Origin: Psychrobacter sp. 28M-43
GTDB lineage: Bacteria; Pseudomonadota; Gammaproteobacteria; Pseudomonadales; Moraxellaceae
Assembly (NCBI RefSeq): GCF_014770435.1
Contig: NZ_CP061739.1
Coordinates: forward strand, 2,790,001 to 2,854,000
Length of the DNA: 64,000 bases
Direction: 5' to 3'
Part shown: positions 1 through 8,874 of the stretch, piece after piece
Layout of the letters: the number at the start of each line of letters is the position of its first letter
Numbering within the stretch: position 1 is the stretch's first letter
Notes under the pieces: model-generated
What the model was told of the DNA's origin: nothing
What the model saw: the letters and a program-made list of their open reading frames with translations, nothing else
Databases searched by the model: none
Translations under genes and position numbers: made by a program

Positions 1-99
1 ATAATGACATACGTAACTGAGGCACTAAGGACATTACAAGTATGGCAACTGCGTCACTGGCTTATTCCAGCACCCAACACCACCCTTCTGTTCGCTTAG
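1..99 (+). CDS. Possible 3' end of an unidentified protein gene (cut by window edge)
   Basis: Frame 1 is open from the window start to a TAG at 97-99 and would encode the last 32 residues of a protein, including the stretch VWQLRHWLIPAP. Two small hairpins follow directly (TTTCCC/GGGAAA at 102-117 and AAACCG/CGGTTT at 121-141, the second followed by a T run), as expected after a gene end. I do not recognise the family and so little sequence could be open by chance. The call rests on the open frame plus the terminator-like structures. Confidence 0.3.
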   Translation: MMTYVTEALRTLQVWQLRHWLIPAPNTTLLFA

Positions 100-101
100 C
101 C

Positions 102-144
102 TTTCCCCAGCGGGAAAATTAAACCGCGATTTTAACGGTTTTTG
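102..144 (+). terminator. Weak tandem hairpins, probable terminator of the upstream gene
   Basis: TTTCCC-cagc-GGGAAA at 102-117 is followed by AAACCG-N9-CGGTTT at 121-141 and a short T run. The stems are only 6 bp each, so termination efficiency is uncertain. Confidence 0.35.
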
Positions 145-435
145 ACGTAAGACGCAAGGAGCAGTTGTGATAGAGATATGTGATAAGTTGTCACTGAAAG
201 CTCGAGAGTATTGAGATAGATGATTGGTTTTAGTACAGTAATAAAGTTAGTTAAATTAATCAATAGTAAATACTGTTGTAGATAATCTAACTAAATATAA
301 CCTTAGCTTTTAATCATATATAGTATACTCAAAGGGTACAGCTACGCGATACAAAATCCATTTCAACATCGCTACTAGCAACTAATTTGCTTCTCAACCA
401 CTCATAACTTAATTAGATTAAATAAGGATCATTTA
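145..435. other. AT-rich spacer upstream of the yceI-like gene
   Basis: No gene or RNA is recognised here. The stretch is AT-rich and presumably carries the promoter of the YceI-like gene. A ribosome binding site AAGGA lies at about 424-428, just before the ATG at 436. Confidence 0.4.
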
Positions 436-1035
436 ATGATAAATACTAAAATAAGCACGGCCACCAAAGCACTATTTATTGGCTCAGCGTTAGCAGTTAC
501 TACCATAGCAAGCGCTGCACTACCAACTCAGTGGGAATTAGACGACTCACATACTCGCGTCGGATTTTCTGTGAGTCATATGGGATTCTCGACCACTATG
601 GGTCATTTTAGTGATGTTGAGGGCATGGTGAATTACGATATCAAAGCACCAAATCAAACCAGCATGAACTTTACCATTGCGACTGACAGTATCGATACCA
701 ATTGGGATGCTCGTGACAAGCATTTAAAAACGGATGAGTTTTTCAATGTAGCAAAATATCCAACCATGACTTTCAAATCTACTCAGGTCAAATTCATCAA
801 TCCACAACAGGCTAAAGTAACGGGTGACTTTACTTTGCTTGGTCAAACCAAACCACTAACCTTAGACGTCACGATGAACAAAATCGCTAATAGCCCTCTT
901 ACCAAAGAGCCAGTCGTTGGTTTCCGTGCCACTGGTACACTTGATCGCGCCGCGTATGGTATGACCGCTTACGCTGACGGTATCACGACCAACGTCCCTA
1001 TCCAAATCGATGGCGAGCTAGTAGAAAAGAAATAA
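436..1035 (+). CDS. YceI family periplasmic protein
   Basis: A 199-residue secreted protein of the YceI family, whose members form a lipocalin-like beta barrel that binds isoprenoid or other amphiphilic ligands. Residues 1-27 form a Sec signal peptide with a likely AxA-type cleavage near residue 27. The mature part opens with WELDDSHTRVGFSVSHMG, the typical YceI start, and contains the conserved WDARDKHLKTDEFF and KVTGDFTLLGQTKPL segments. Length and start fit the family, and AAGGAT precedes the ATG. The gene is monocistronic, closed by a strong terminator. The ligand in this organism is unknown; roles in stress or acid response are known only for relatives. Confidence 0.9.
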   Translation: MINTKISTATKALFIGSALAVTTIASAALPTQWELDDSHTRVGFSVSHMGFSTTMGHFSDVEGMVNYDIKAPNQTSMNFTIATDSIDTNWDARDKHLKTDEFFNVAKYPTMTFKSTQVKFINPQQAKVTGDFTLLGQTKPLTLDVTMNKIANSPLTKEPVVGFRATGTLDRAAYGMTAYADGITTNVPIQIDGELVEKK

Positions 1036-1074
1036 CAGTAAGTTTATAGCTCTCTAACAGTTTTCGACAAAAAC

Positions 1075-1120
1075 AAAAAAGCAGCCTACCCTCGTTTATA
1101 GAGGCAGGCTGCTTTTTTAT
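1075..1120 (+). terminator. Rho-independent terminator after the yceI-like gene
   Basis: A long stem (AAAAAAGCAGCCT pairing with AGGCTGCTTTTTT, plus an inner CTC/GAG) is followed by a T run. It is nearly identical to the terminator at 2431-2474. Confidence 0.9.
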
Positions 1121-1264
1121 TTCCTATAGATTCGTCTACGCTCTAATTGTATATTCATTATTTTACATAAAAGGTTTTTATATACTTGAAGGCTTCATAC
1201 TTTGTTGTTATATTCATATATACGGATTTACGAATATATAACGCAACACTGAGGGAGCAGCAAC

Positions 1265-2356
1265 GTGGATACAGTACAAGTTGATTACATAGCGATAGAT
1301 GCTGAGTGGGATAAGAAGGTATCAAGTCATCATTTTGATATATACCACTTATCTGGTTGGATTGCGGCCTCAGCTGTTATCGACAAGGGCAAACCTCAAG
1401 GCATCATCGCTCACTATAAAAACAAGGAAGTATTGTTACCCATCATAATTAGACAAATTGACTCAGAGCACTGGGATGCTACTTCTACTTATGGTTACGG
1501 GGGCCCGTTGATGGACAAAACCCTCACTGATGCCGAGTTAGACATTGTACTGGATGAGATAAGAGCTTTTCTTTGCGAGAGAGGCTGCGTGTCCTTATTT
1601 ATGCGGTTGCACCCGATTATTAATAAAGAATGGATACCCACAGTTGGCAAGGCACTTACTCACGGACTGACCTTGATGTCTGATTTGAGTAAGTCCGAAG
1701 AAGAGCATTGGAGCGAGACGCAAAATCGACATCGCCGTGGTATCAAAAAAGCCATAAAAATGGATGTCGTGACAAAAACAGAATACTTGACTAGGCAAAA
1801 CGCCATAGTGTTCTCAGACATTTATAAAGAGACGATGCGACACGTCAAGGCCAGTGATTATTACTTCTTTGATGATGATTATTTTTTTAATTTGCTTGAA
1901 AACCTTCAAGAAAGAATACTGTTGATAACCGCCTATCAAGACGATAAGGCAATTGGGTCTTCTATATATACGCTCTGCCAAGAGTCAGGCATTATGCAGT
2001 TCCATCTTGGCGGTACGCTGAACGCCTATACACATCTACAACCTTCTAAACTTATCACTCATGTCGCGCGTAATTGGGGACGAGAGAACCGTTATGAAGT
2101 GCTACATCTTGGTGGCGGCGTTGGTTCCAATTTAGATTCTTTATATGAGTATAAGAAAGGCTTTAGCTCACAAGAGTTACTATTTAAGACTTACAGGCTC
2201 ATCGTCAACGCAGCGAAATATACAGAGTTGGTGACGGATATCTGGTTCACGGAAAGTGATCTGCTCTCAGACTTTTTTCCTTTATATAGAAAACAGCCTA
2301 GCAAAGAAGAAGTGTTAGAGACCATTCAGGTTGAGCCTTTAGCAAAGGTGACATAG
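1265..2356 (+). CDS. FemAB-related / GNAT-type acyltransferase, function unassigned
   Basis: A 363-residue soluble protein starting at GTG, preceded by GAGGGAGC about 8 bases upstream. It resembles the BioF2-like or FemAB-related branch of the GNAT superfamily. Three features suggest this: the N-terminal half with WIAASAVIDKGKPQGIIAHY, a central HRRGIKKAIKMDV basic stretch, and a C-terminal acetyltransferase core (IGSSIYTLCQESG, MQFHLGGT, then LHLGGGVGSNLDSLYEYKKGF). Relatives transfer aminoacyl or acyl groups to peptidoglycan precursors or polysaccharides, but the acceptor here cannot be read from sequence. It stands alone between two nearly identical terminators, with no cell-wall or capsule genes nearby. 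Family assignment is moderate; specific function is unknown. Confidence 0.65.
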   Translation: MDTVQVDYIAIDAEWDKKVSSHHFDIYHLSGWIAASAVIDKGKPQGIIAHYKNKEVLLPIIIRQIDSEHWDATSTYGYGGPLMDKTLTDAELDIVLDEIRAFLCERGCVSLFMRLHPIINKEWIPTVGKALTHGLTLMSDLSKSEEEHWSETQNRHRRGIKKAIKMDVVTKTEYLTRQNAIVFSDIYKETMRHVKASDYYFFDDDYFFNLLENLQERILLITAYQDDKAIGSSIYTLCQESGIMQFHLGGTLNAYTHLQPSKLITHVARNWGRENRYEVLHLGGGVGSNLDSLYEYKKGFSSQELLFKTYRLIVNAAKYTELVTDIWFTESDLLSDFFPLYRKQPSKEEVLETIQVEPLAKVT

Positions 2357-2430
2357 TACAGATTACATCTAATACTAGTGAGTATACGTGCGCTGCTGTT
2401 GATTACAGTAGAGAATAACACCAAACAAAC

Positions 2431-2474
2431 AAAAAGCAGCCTGCCTCTGTAATTGAGGACAGGCTGCTTTTTTA
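2431..2474. terminator. Bidirectional terminator between convergent genes
   Basis: AAAAAGCAGCCTGCCTC pairs with GAGGaCAGGCTGCTTTTT, with A and T runs on both sides. It can serve the acyltransferase gene on the plus strand and the lipoprotein gene on the minus strand. The stem copies the one at 1075-1120. Confidence 0.9.
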
Positions 2475-2511
2475 TCTTAACGTTTTCGAGTTAGTTTATA
2501 TCTAACACCTG

Positions 2512-2949
2512 TTATTTACTTGGGATAACGTGCCAAACGCCAAGTTTATCATCACCGTCTTTGTCACCAACTTTTGTGTCATTAGCGTAGAAGTATAAAG
2601 GCTTACCGTTCATTGCCCATTGATATTTGCCATCTTCACGCTTGAATGCAGCGAACTGACCTGAGGCTTTAGCATCACTAGGCGCTTTGAAGATTGGCCA
2701 CACAACTTGGCAGGCTGCACCACAATCTGACTGGTTCATAGAATCTTTATCAAACGTATATAACGTCATATGGTTAGTAGAATCCACCAACACCCCATTC
2801 TTACTAGTGACTGGCGCTGTATTATTGTTGGTTGCCTGTACTTCATGCGTGCCCGACATATCATTACCGACTACGTTTTTTAAGGTAGTACAGCCAGTTA
2901 GTGCCAATACACCTGTTAGTGCCGATAGCATCATTATATTTTTCATCAT
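2512..2949 (-). CDS. COG4315-type predicted lipoprotein
   Basis: A 145-residue exported lipoprotein. Residues 1-20 are a lipoprotein signal peptide ending in the lipobox LTGC (Cys20). The mature protein carries the paired motif of the COG4315 'secreted repeat' family: LYTFDKDSMNQSDCGAAC followed by VVWPIF, then WAMNGKPLYFYANDTKVGD and a final LGVWHVI. The two cysteines in the first repeat (SDCGAACQ) are typical. Family members sit in the cell envelope, and their function is not established. AAGGA precedes the ATG. The gene is convergent with the acyltransferase gene and shares its terminator. Confidence 0.88.
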   Translation of the reverse strand: MMKNIMMLSALTGVLALTGCTTLKNVVGNDMSGTHEVQATNNNTAPVTSKNGVLVDSTNHMTLYTFDKDSMNQSDCGAACQVVWPIFKAPSDAKASGQFAAFKREDGKYQWAMNGKPLYFYANDTKVGDKDGDDKLGVWHVIPSK

Positions 2950-3506
2950 AACTTCCTTGTAATTTTAGTCGTATTTTTCATAGCGATAAGCCTGTTGTCG
3001 TTTACTTTATCGACTGTCCCTTTTGTCAATTCTGATATTTGTAGTTTTGAACAGTCATCAAAACAGAACCTACGCTTCTTGTTAAGCAAAATAAATATAG
3101 CATATGGTTTTATATTATCTTGATAATCAATATATACGCTTACAAAAGTGGTCGAATTTTACAAAACAATAAAACGAGCTTATTTTTGATTTCACAAGTT
3201 TGCCACCTCTCTCGTTTACTCTATTTTCACACAGGTTCATTTGTCTGAAAAAATTCACACATATAGCGACTCGTTGACAAAACTCATGCATCTTCTTACG
3301 TATTTCCCATCATATTGCCTGTAGTTCTTCGTAAAATAAACCTATAGAGATGAAGAATGGCTAAACAATAGAAAAGATGACTATTGAAGTTCAGATTTGT
3401 GTGTTGAACTTAATTACCTTCGCACGCATATCAAGAAATATAGAACATTGAATAAATATACCGAGCACGGCCTAATACAGATGCTATTAAGGATACAACG
3501 ACGACA
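2950..3506. other. AT-rich intergenic region (557 bp) between divergent genes
   Basis: It separates the minus-strand lipoprotein gene from the plus-strand flavin oxidoreductase gene, so promoters for both must lie here. No ORF with family similarity, tRNA or clear operator is visible. AAGGATACAA near 3489 is the binding site for the oxidoreductase start. Confidence 0.5.
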
Positions 3507-5126
3507 ATGACTCAGTCTTTTGATAAAAACTACGCTCAACCCTTTAATCGTGACGCTCATTCTGAGGTGTTATCTTACGGGGCAAAAAACATTCAACCTA
3601 AAAAGCGTGTTGGCATTTTGGGCGGTGGTACTGCGGGATCAACGATTGCGATTCGACTTGCTGCGTTAGGATTAGAGACCTACTTATTTGAGAAGAAAAA
3701 ATCACTTATTGATGGACCACCTATGTGTCATTTGCACGCAGGTGGTAACTTGTACCGTGAAATACCGGACGAGGATTGCGTAGCACTGCTTAAGCAGTGT
3801 ATCGATATTTTGCGTTTGTATCCGCATACTATTGACGTTCGTCCTACTGTGTTTGCCGTACCGACACGTGACGAGGGGCTGCCTGAAGATTTACTACCGC
3901 GTTTAGATATTCTGACTGATGCTTATCAAGAACTGATCGAGCAAGATGCTAATAATAAGGTATTGGGCGAGCCTGAAGATTACTATCAACTTTACAGCCA
4001 TGAGCAATTAATTGTGCTGTCTGAACGTGAGCAAGTCGCTGTACCAAGTACAGTTGATGAATGGATGATTCCGGTCGCTAGATACTTAGATTTGAACAAA
4101 GTTAAATTTCCGTTAATTGTTGTCCAAGAATATGGCTGGAACATTTTTCGTTTAGCCGCTTCTGCCAAGCTTGCACTTGAAGAGTACGACAATGCGCATG
4201 TATTTACCGAAACTGCTGTGCAAAAAGTCGTTCCGGTAGATTGTGAGAACTGTACCAACGCTGACCATCATGTCACCAAATGGCGTATCGACTATCAACA
4301 GATCCATAGTCAAGAACATGACTCTCAGCCTGAGTCTATCGAAGTTGATTACCTAGTCAACGCTTGCGGATTCCGTACGGGTGTTATTGACGATATGATT
4401 GGTGTCGAAGTCACACGTATGGTCGAGTTCAAATCGTCTTATGTGACTCATTGGGGCGATGCTGGTGGACAGATACCAGAGATTATCGTCTATGGTCAAC
4501 GAGGTACGCCAGAAGGCATGGCGCAGCTTACTCCCTACCCTGGCGGATACTTTCAGATTCATGGTATGAGTAAAGCCATTACTCTGTTTGATGATGGTCT
4601 TGTCGCATCAAGTGAAGACAGTGCGCAGCCAAAACTGCCACAGCAATATATGCACTATATTGAAGACGGTTGGGATAAAGCGCCCCTACAGGCACGTAGT
4701 CAGCAAGCGATTGAGTATGTAGCGGAGTTTGTACCGACATTTAACAGCGCACGTACTGTTGGTAACGCACTATATGGTGGACAGCAGATTCCTGGACAAG
4801 ATGATACGCTGCGAGTCGCTGACGTGAGCTTATACTCTAATATACGCTATGCCCGTGCAGAAAACGTCAAAGCATCTTCGACCTTGATTGCCGCTGATCA
4901 AATCGTTAATGAGCTGACAGATCTAGGTTTGATAGAGAACGATACACCTCTGAATCGTAGTCGCTATGCCCATGAATGGTCGTACCTTGTCCATAACGAT
5001 AGCCTCGCTGTCGATGAGGTTGCACGTGAGCTCGCTAAGCAGCGGGGATTCCCAATCGCGATGGCTCATGTCAATCATAGTATTCGTGAAGTAGCATTGG
5101 ACGATCTCACGCCTGCTGATGCCTAA
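3507..5126 (+). CDS. FAD-dependent oxidoreductase, substrate unknown
   Basis: A 539-residue soluble flavoprotein. A Rossmann dinucleotide-binding motif GILGGGTAGSTIAIRLAALG followed by YLFEKK lies at about residues 33-62. The middle holds VDYLVNACGFRTG, resembling the second FAD-contacting ATG-type motif of glutathione-reductase-fold enzymes, and later VGNALYGGQQIPG. The N-terminal 30 residues precede the fold and have no recognisable signal. No NAD-binding second Rossmann repeat is obvious, so it resembles single-domain oxidases or monooxygenases rather than disulfide reductases. The gene is monocistronic with a strong terminator behind it. The family is clear at superfamily level only; the substrate cannot be inferred from the neighbours. 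Confidence 0.7.
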   Translation: MTQSFDKNYAQPFNRDAHSEVLSYGAKNIQPKKRVGILGGGTAGSTIAIRLAALGLETYLFEKKKSLIDGPPMCHLHAGGNLYREIPDEDCVALLKQCIDILRLYPHTIDVRPTVFAVPTRDEGLPEDLLPRLDILTDAYQELIEQDANNKVLGEPEDYYQLYSHEQLIVLSEREQVAVPSTVDEWMIPVARYLDLNKVKFPLIVVQEYGWNIFRLAASAKLALEEYDNAHVFTETAVQKVVPVDCENCTNADHHVTKWRIDYQQIHSQEHDSQPESIEVDYLVNACGFRTGVIDDMIGVEVTRMVEFKSSYVTHWGDAGGQIPEIIVYGQRGTPEGMAQLTPYPGGYFQIHGMSKAITLFDDGLVASSEDSAQPKLPQQYMHYIEDGWDKAPLQARSQQAIEYVAEFVPTFNSARTVGNALYGGQQIPGQDDTLRVADVSLYSNIRYARAENVKASSTLIAADQIVNELTDLGLIENDTPLNRSRYAHEWSYLVHNDSLAVDEVARELAKQRGFPIAMAHVNHSIREVALDDLTPADA

Positions 5127-5161
5127 TAGGCATGATTCGCTGATAGGTTGTTAATACATAT

Positions 5162-5206
5162 AAAAAAGGAGCAGATAACCGAGATTTGGTTATCTGCTCC
5201 TTTTTT
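5162..5206. terminator. Bidirectional terminator
   Basis: AAAAAAGGAGCAGATAACC pairs perfectly with GGTTATCTGCTCCTTTTTT. It lies between the convergent oxidoreductase and LOG-family genes and has A/T runs on both sides. Confidence 0.92.
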
Positions 5207-5257
5207 GCAATAGCTTTTAATATTTAATCATTTGCTGTGTATGAATAGCGATACGGC

Positions 5258-5941
5258 TTAACTATTACTGCCTGCCATTTTCTCTGTATCCACAGCATCA
5301 TCTATGGTCACTACTGTTTGTAGCATATCGATCGCTTCGCTGATGGTATTGCACACCACTAGACGATCTAAATCTTCCTGCTTCATAAAGCCTTGCTCAG
5401 TGGTATATTTCAAATGCTCAATCATACGGTCATAAAAACCATTGATATTTAGAATAATCATTGGTTTTTCGTGCTGGTACAATTGACGCCACGTAGCAAT
5501 TTCCATAATCTCTTCTAACGTTCCTAGCCCGCCTGGTAGCGTGATAAAGGCATCAGCATACTCTGCCATGACGGTCTTACGCGTGTGCATAGTGTCAGTC
5601 AAATGCAAGCGAGTCAGCTGCTCATGAGCGATTTCGTGCTTGAGCATAAAGGTTGGAATCACGCCCACTGCTTGCGCGCCGCCATTGATTACTTCATCCG
5701 CAACTGCGCCCATCAGACCGATACTAGCACCACCATATACTAGCCCCATGCCATTATTTGCTAATGCACTGCCGAGTTCGCGTGCTGCCTGTTCATATAC
5801 GTCACCATTGCCCAAGCGTGAACCGCAATACACAGCCACGAGCGGCATGGACAAGGCAGACTTGTCGACTGCTTTTTCGATATTTGTAATGTCTTTGCTT
5901 GTGATTACGTCATAAGTATCATCGTTGATTTTCATTTGCAT
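5258..5941 (-). CDS. LOG family (TIGR00730) Rossmann-fold protein, probable nucleotide 5'-monophosphate phosphoribohydrolase
   Basis: A 227-residue cytosolic protein with the hallmark PGGLGTLEEIMEIATW (about residues 135-150) of the LOG family, formerly called lysine decarboxylase-like. Other family features are VAVYCGSRLGNGDVYEQAA near residue 40, GMGLVYGGASIGLMGAVAD, and KPMIILNINGFYD. Known members cleave the N-glycosidic bond of nucleoside 5'-monophosphates (cytokinin riboside monophosphates in plants and some bacteria; other nucleotides elsewhere). The N-terminal 35 residues precede the conserved core and are probably flexible. ATG codons for Met1 and Met3 are both possible starts. Substrate in this organism is not evident. 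Confidence 0.88.
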   Translation of the reverse strand: MQMKINDDTYDVITSKDITNIEKAVDKSALSMPLVAVYCGSRLGNGDVYEQAARELGSALANNGMGLVYGGASIGLMGAVADEVINGGAQAVGVIPTFMLKHEIAHEQLTRLHLTDTMHTRKTVMAEYADAFITLPGGLGTLEEIMEIATWRQLYQHEKPMIILNINGFYDRMIEHLKYTTEQGFMKQEDLDRLVVCNTISEAIDMLQTVVTIDDAVDTEKMAGSNS

Positions 5942-6243
5942 ATAGCTTCCTTAATTACCTGTCAGTTTTTATTGAGTGCTTGTTATTAGTGAAGGCTGCA
6001 TACCGACACCTATCATTTATATTGTCATGCACATGATTCATAAGACAAACTCGCCAAGTCATACGAAACTTGGAAGTCATATTTGCGCAACTGTCTTGCC
6101 AGCATTTATCTTAACATAAGCAATGCTACCACATAGTCACAACGATTTATCACTACGCAACGACTACACTTTCAAGATGCGCATTTATTGTTCATCATAG
6201 CTCGATATTCATTATCTACTAATAAAAATACTAAGGTATACTC
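5942..6243. other. Intergenic region between divergent LOG and hydrolase genes
   Basis: 302 bp without a gene. It must contain promoters for both flanking genes. A small inverted repeat CCAAGT-N8-ACTTGG lies at 6054-6073, overlapping two copies of AAGTCATA. No regulator can be assigned. Confidence 0.4.
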
Positions 6244-7209
6244 ATGGATAATCACAATGCCTCTCCTACCGCCGAGCCATCAAGCTCTGTGATTAATAGC
6301 AATCTCACTAATAAAAGTAATGTGCATGACGCGAGCAATATTGATATTTACTCATTAAGCATCATGACCGATCGCAACCAAGCATTGGCAGCCACTGTCT
6401 ATCGCCCTAAAGATGCGACAAAAAAAGCAATCATGATGGCACCAGCCACAGGTATTAAGCGTCACTTTTATCATAATTTTGCGACCTATCTAGCAGAAAG
6501 CGGCTTTGGGGTGCTGACCTTTGATAACGAAGGAATTGGTGAGTCACTATCGACCGATCTGGCAAAATGTAGCGCTACCTTGATCAGTTGGGGTCGCCAC
6601 GACATGCCAGCTGTACTTGATGCCTTACAAGATGAGTTTCCTGAGGCTTCTTATCATCTTATCGGTCATAGCGCAGGTGGTCAGCTCATTGGCTTGATGC
6701 CCAATTATCAGGCGATTGGCTCAGTGTTCAATGTCGCTTGCTCGTCAGGGCGTATCAAAAACATGGGCATGCCATATAAACTCAAAGCTATGGGCTTTAT
6801 GGATGCGTTTATTCCATTCACTAATTTAACACTAGGCTATACGCCGTCAGACAAAATCGGTATGGGTGAGCCGCTACCACGCGGAGTAGCGCGTCAATGG
6901 CGTGAATGGTGCAATGGCGCAGGCTATATCAAAACCGCATTTGGCAAAAGCATACACACGCATTTCTACGATGAGCTCAGTATGCCAGCACTGTGGCTTG
7001 GCTTTAGCGATGACGATATCGCCAACAGTGAAAACATGGACGATATGATAAGGGTATTTACAAAAATGCCCGTAGAAAAGCGTTTCTTAGACCCTGAGGA
7101 TTTTGGACTAAATCATATCGGTCATATGCGCTATTTCAGCAGTAAGACCAATATCAAAGCTCCGCAGCTATGGCAGATGGCGGTGACATGGTTGCACGAC
7201 CAACCATAA
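6244..7209 (+). CDS. Alpha/beta hydrolase (COG4757-like)
   Basis: A 321-residue soluble alpha/beta hydrolase. The nucleophile elbow GHSAGG lies at about residue 140. The probable acid is in the WLGFSDDDIAN segment, and the catalytic His in LNHIGHMRYF near the C terminus, all in the correct order. The opening segment AATVYRPKDATKKAIMMAPA and FDNEGIGES are typical of the COG4757 group of predicted hydrolases. The first 35 residues are low-complexity and polar. The gene is alone, with AAGGTATACTC before the ATG. Substrate is unknown; an ester or acyl substrate is likely from the fold. Confidence 0.82.
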   Translation: MDNHNASPTAEPSSSVINSNLTNKSNVHDASNIDIYSLSIMTDRNQALAATVYRPKDATKKAIMMAPATGIKRHFYHNFATYLAESGFGVLTFDNEGIGESLSTDLAKCSATLISWGRHDMPAVLDALQDEFPEASYHLIGHSAGGQLIGLMPNYQAIGSVFNVACSSGRIKNMGMPYKLKAMGFMDAFIPFTNLTLGYTPSDKIGMGEPLPRGVARQWREWCNGAGYIKTAFGKSIHTHFYDELSMPALWLGFSDDDIANSENMDDMIRVFTKMPVEKRFLDPEDFGLNHIGHMRYFSSKTNIKAPQLWQMAVTWLHDQP

Positions 7210-7257
7210 CCTTATCGTCACGTGGCCTCTTATATATTGGCTACGTAATAACTTAGA

Positions 7258-7980
7258 TTACTTTTTTGCGTTTTCTGCTTCATCCAGTTTTAAGCGTTTA
7301 GTCAGTGCCGAATACAGCGACGGCTGCATATTATGAATATTGCCTATCATCCATTTAACATAGCTGATAGGCACATCTTTGATAGGCTTGCCTTTATGCT
7401 TACCAAACGGCATCTTGTTCACAGGAGTCGCCTTATTGGAGATAGCATGTGCCGCTGCAAAGTCTGTCGGCGCAATTTCTAGACGCTCGCAGCATGCTTG
7501 ATACAGCAGATAGCACATTCGAGCATCGCCAAGCGCGTCATGAGCGGCAATCGTCATTACACTCGCCTCACCTTTACCCAATAACTGCTCGATACACTTA
7601 GACTGACCGTAAGCACGCCATTCTGGAAAGGCTGCCCGCGCTAGTCTCACTGTACAAATCAGCTTAGCAGAAGGACTGCCAATCACTCGCCAATCAAAAC
7701 GTACGTTATGACCAATCAAGTACTCTGGTAATTCAAACTGCTCCAACTCAAAGCGCTCAAGTCCAGCCACATCATCATCGGTAATACCATGCACCTTTAT
7801 GACAATAGGTGAAATAGATCGACCACTATTAAAGTATTTCATCCACTCAAAACCAGTTGCTACATTGATAGTAGCAACTTGGATGGGTCTGGGATCACTG
7901 CCCTGATCTGTTTCGGTATCGATAACCAGTGCTGTTTCGCGCGTGGCAGAAATATCAGCAGGCTTAAAAGCATCATTCAT
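7258..7980 (-). CDS. DnaQ-like 3'-5' exonuclease with C-terminal DUF3820 domain
   Basis: A 240-residue protein with an N-terminal DEDDh exonuclease domain: ALVIDTETD supplies the first two acidic ligands near residue 20, LIGHNVRFDW the third, and HDALGDARMC the HxxxxD signature. This is followed by a short C-terminal DUF3820 module (MPFGKHKGKPIKDVPISYVK, about residues 195-214). The same architecture occurs in exodeoxyribonuclease X-like and orphan epsilon-like proteins that trim single-stranded DNA ends. It probably acts in DNA repair rather than as the replicative proofreader, since it is too divergent for epsilon. The gene is monocistronic on the minus strand and convergent with the hydrolase gene. 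Confidence 0.85.
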   Translation of the reverse strand: MNDAFKPADISATRETALVIDTETDQGSDPRPIQVATINVATGFEWMKYFNSGRSISPIVIKVHGITDDDVAGLERFELEQFELPEYLIGHNVRFDWRVIGSPSAKLICTVRLARAAFPEWRAYGQSKCIEQLLGKGEASVMTIAAHDALGDARMCYLLYQACCERLEIAPTDFAAAHAISNKATPVNKMPFGKHKGKPIKDVPISYVKWMIGNIHNMQPSLYSALTKRLKLDEAENAKK

Positions 7981-8176
7981 AAAGTATTACCCATCAGTAG
8001 CAACTGTCTATGCTCAGCAGAAATGTTAAGTAAATAAACTATATTTGCTGTCTATATCCTTAACCATAAAGATATCTATGGGGGTAAAAACGATAGATAA
8101 CAATGCGATACATACGTTATCAGACGAAGCTTTTATAATAAAATCTCAAATGATATAAAATATATATGAGACATCA

Positions 8177-8767
8177 ATGCTAGCAGATGGAAACAACCAG
8201 CCTCCCAGACCTTCTCTTTTCAGTCGTTTAATAAGCCTATTGATTAAGGCTACTGTATTGCTAGCACTGTTATTTGTCTTCGATAAACTACTACCTAGTA
8301 TCAGCCAACAGACGCAGTCATTTGTGGTTGCCAAATGGCAACAATTAAGTCTATTGCAACAAGAGCTGCCGACCGAAAACAGCTTGCCCAGTCCACTACC
8401 AGAACGAGACCTGACAGACACTTGGGGCGCGGCACGTAGCCAAGGCCGCTCCCACGAAGGCATCGATATCTTTGCACCGCGCAATACTCCCGTGCAGTCG
8501 ACTACGCAAGGTGTGGTAAGCAAGGTTGGTGAAAACACATTGGGTGGGCGCGTGGTCGTGGTGGTAGGGCCTGGTGGCGCAGGACATTACTATGCTCATC
8601 TAGAAGACTATGCTGACATCTCTCCCAATGACTGGGTCAATCAGGGTGATGTAATAGGTTATGTGGGTGATAGCGGTAATGCAAAAGGGACACCGACACA
8701 CGTACATTATGGTATCTATATTAATGGCAGTGCGGTCAATCCTTATCCGCTTTTGCAAAAGGATTAA
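8177..8767 (+). CDS. M23 family metallopeptidase (membrane-anchored)
   Basis: A 196-residue peptidase of the M23/LytM family. An N-terminal hydrophobic segment (about residues 20-38, ending [12 protein letters not shown]) probably anchors it in the inner membrane facing the periplasm. The catalytic domain holds the zinc ligands in GRSHEGID (HxxxD) and THVHYG (HxH), plus YAHLEDYA and [16 protein letters not shown], all in the expected order. Because HxxxD and HxH are both intact, it is likely an active peptidoglycan endopeptidase rather than an activator such as EnvC. No coiled coil is present. It is a single gene with no operon partner. Confidence 0.88.
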   Translation: MLADGNNQPPRPSLFSRLISLLIKATVLLALLFVFDKLLPSISQQTQSFVVAKWQQLSLLQQELPTENSLPSPLPERDLTDTWGAARSQGRSHEGIDIFAPRNTPVQSTTQGVVSKVGENTLGGRVVVVVGPGGAGHYYAHLEDYADISPNDWVNQGDVIGYVGDSGNAKGTPTHVHYGIYINGSAVNPYPLLQKD

Positions 8768-8874
8768 CGAATACAGAAAAGTATATCGTTGCCCCGAGCT
8801 GAAGTAGTGCTAAGTTTGCATTAATCACAAAACTGAAGCCGAAAAACCAACGCTAATACAGACTAGAAATCATA

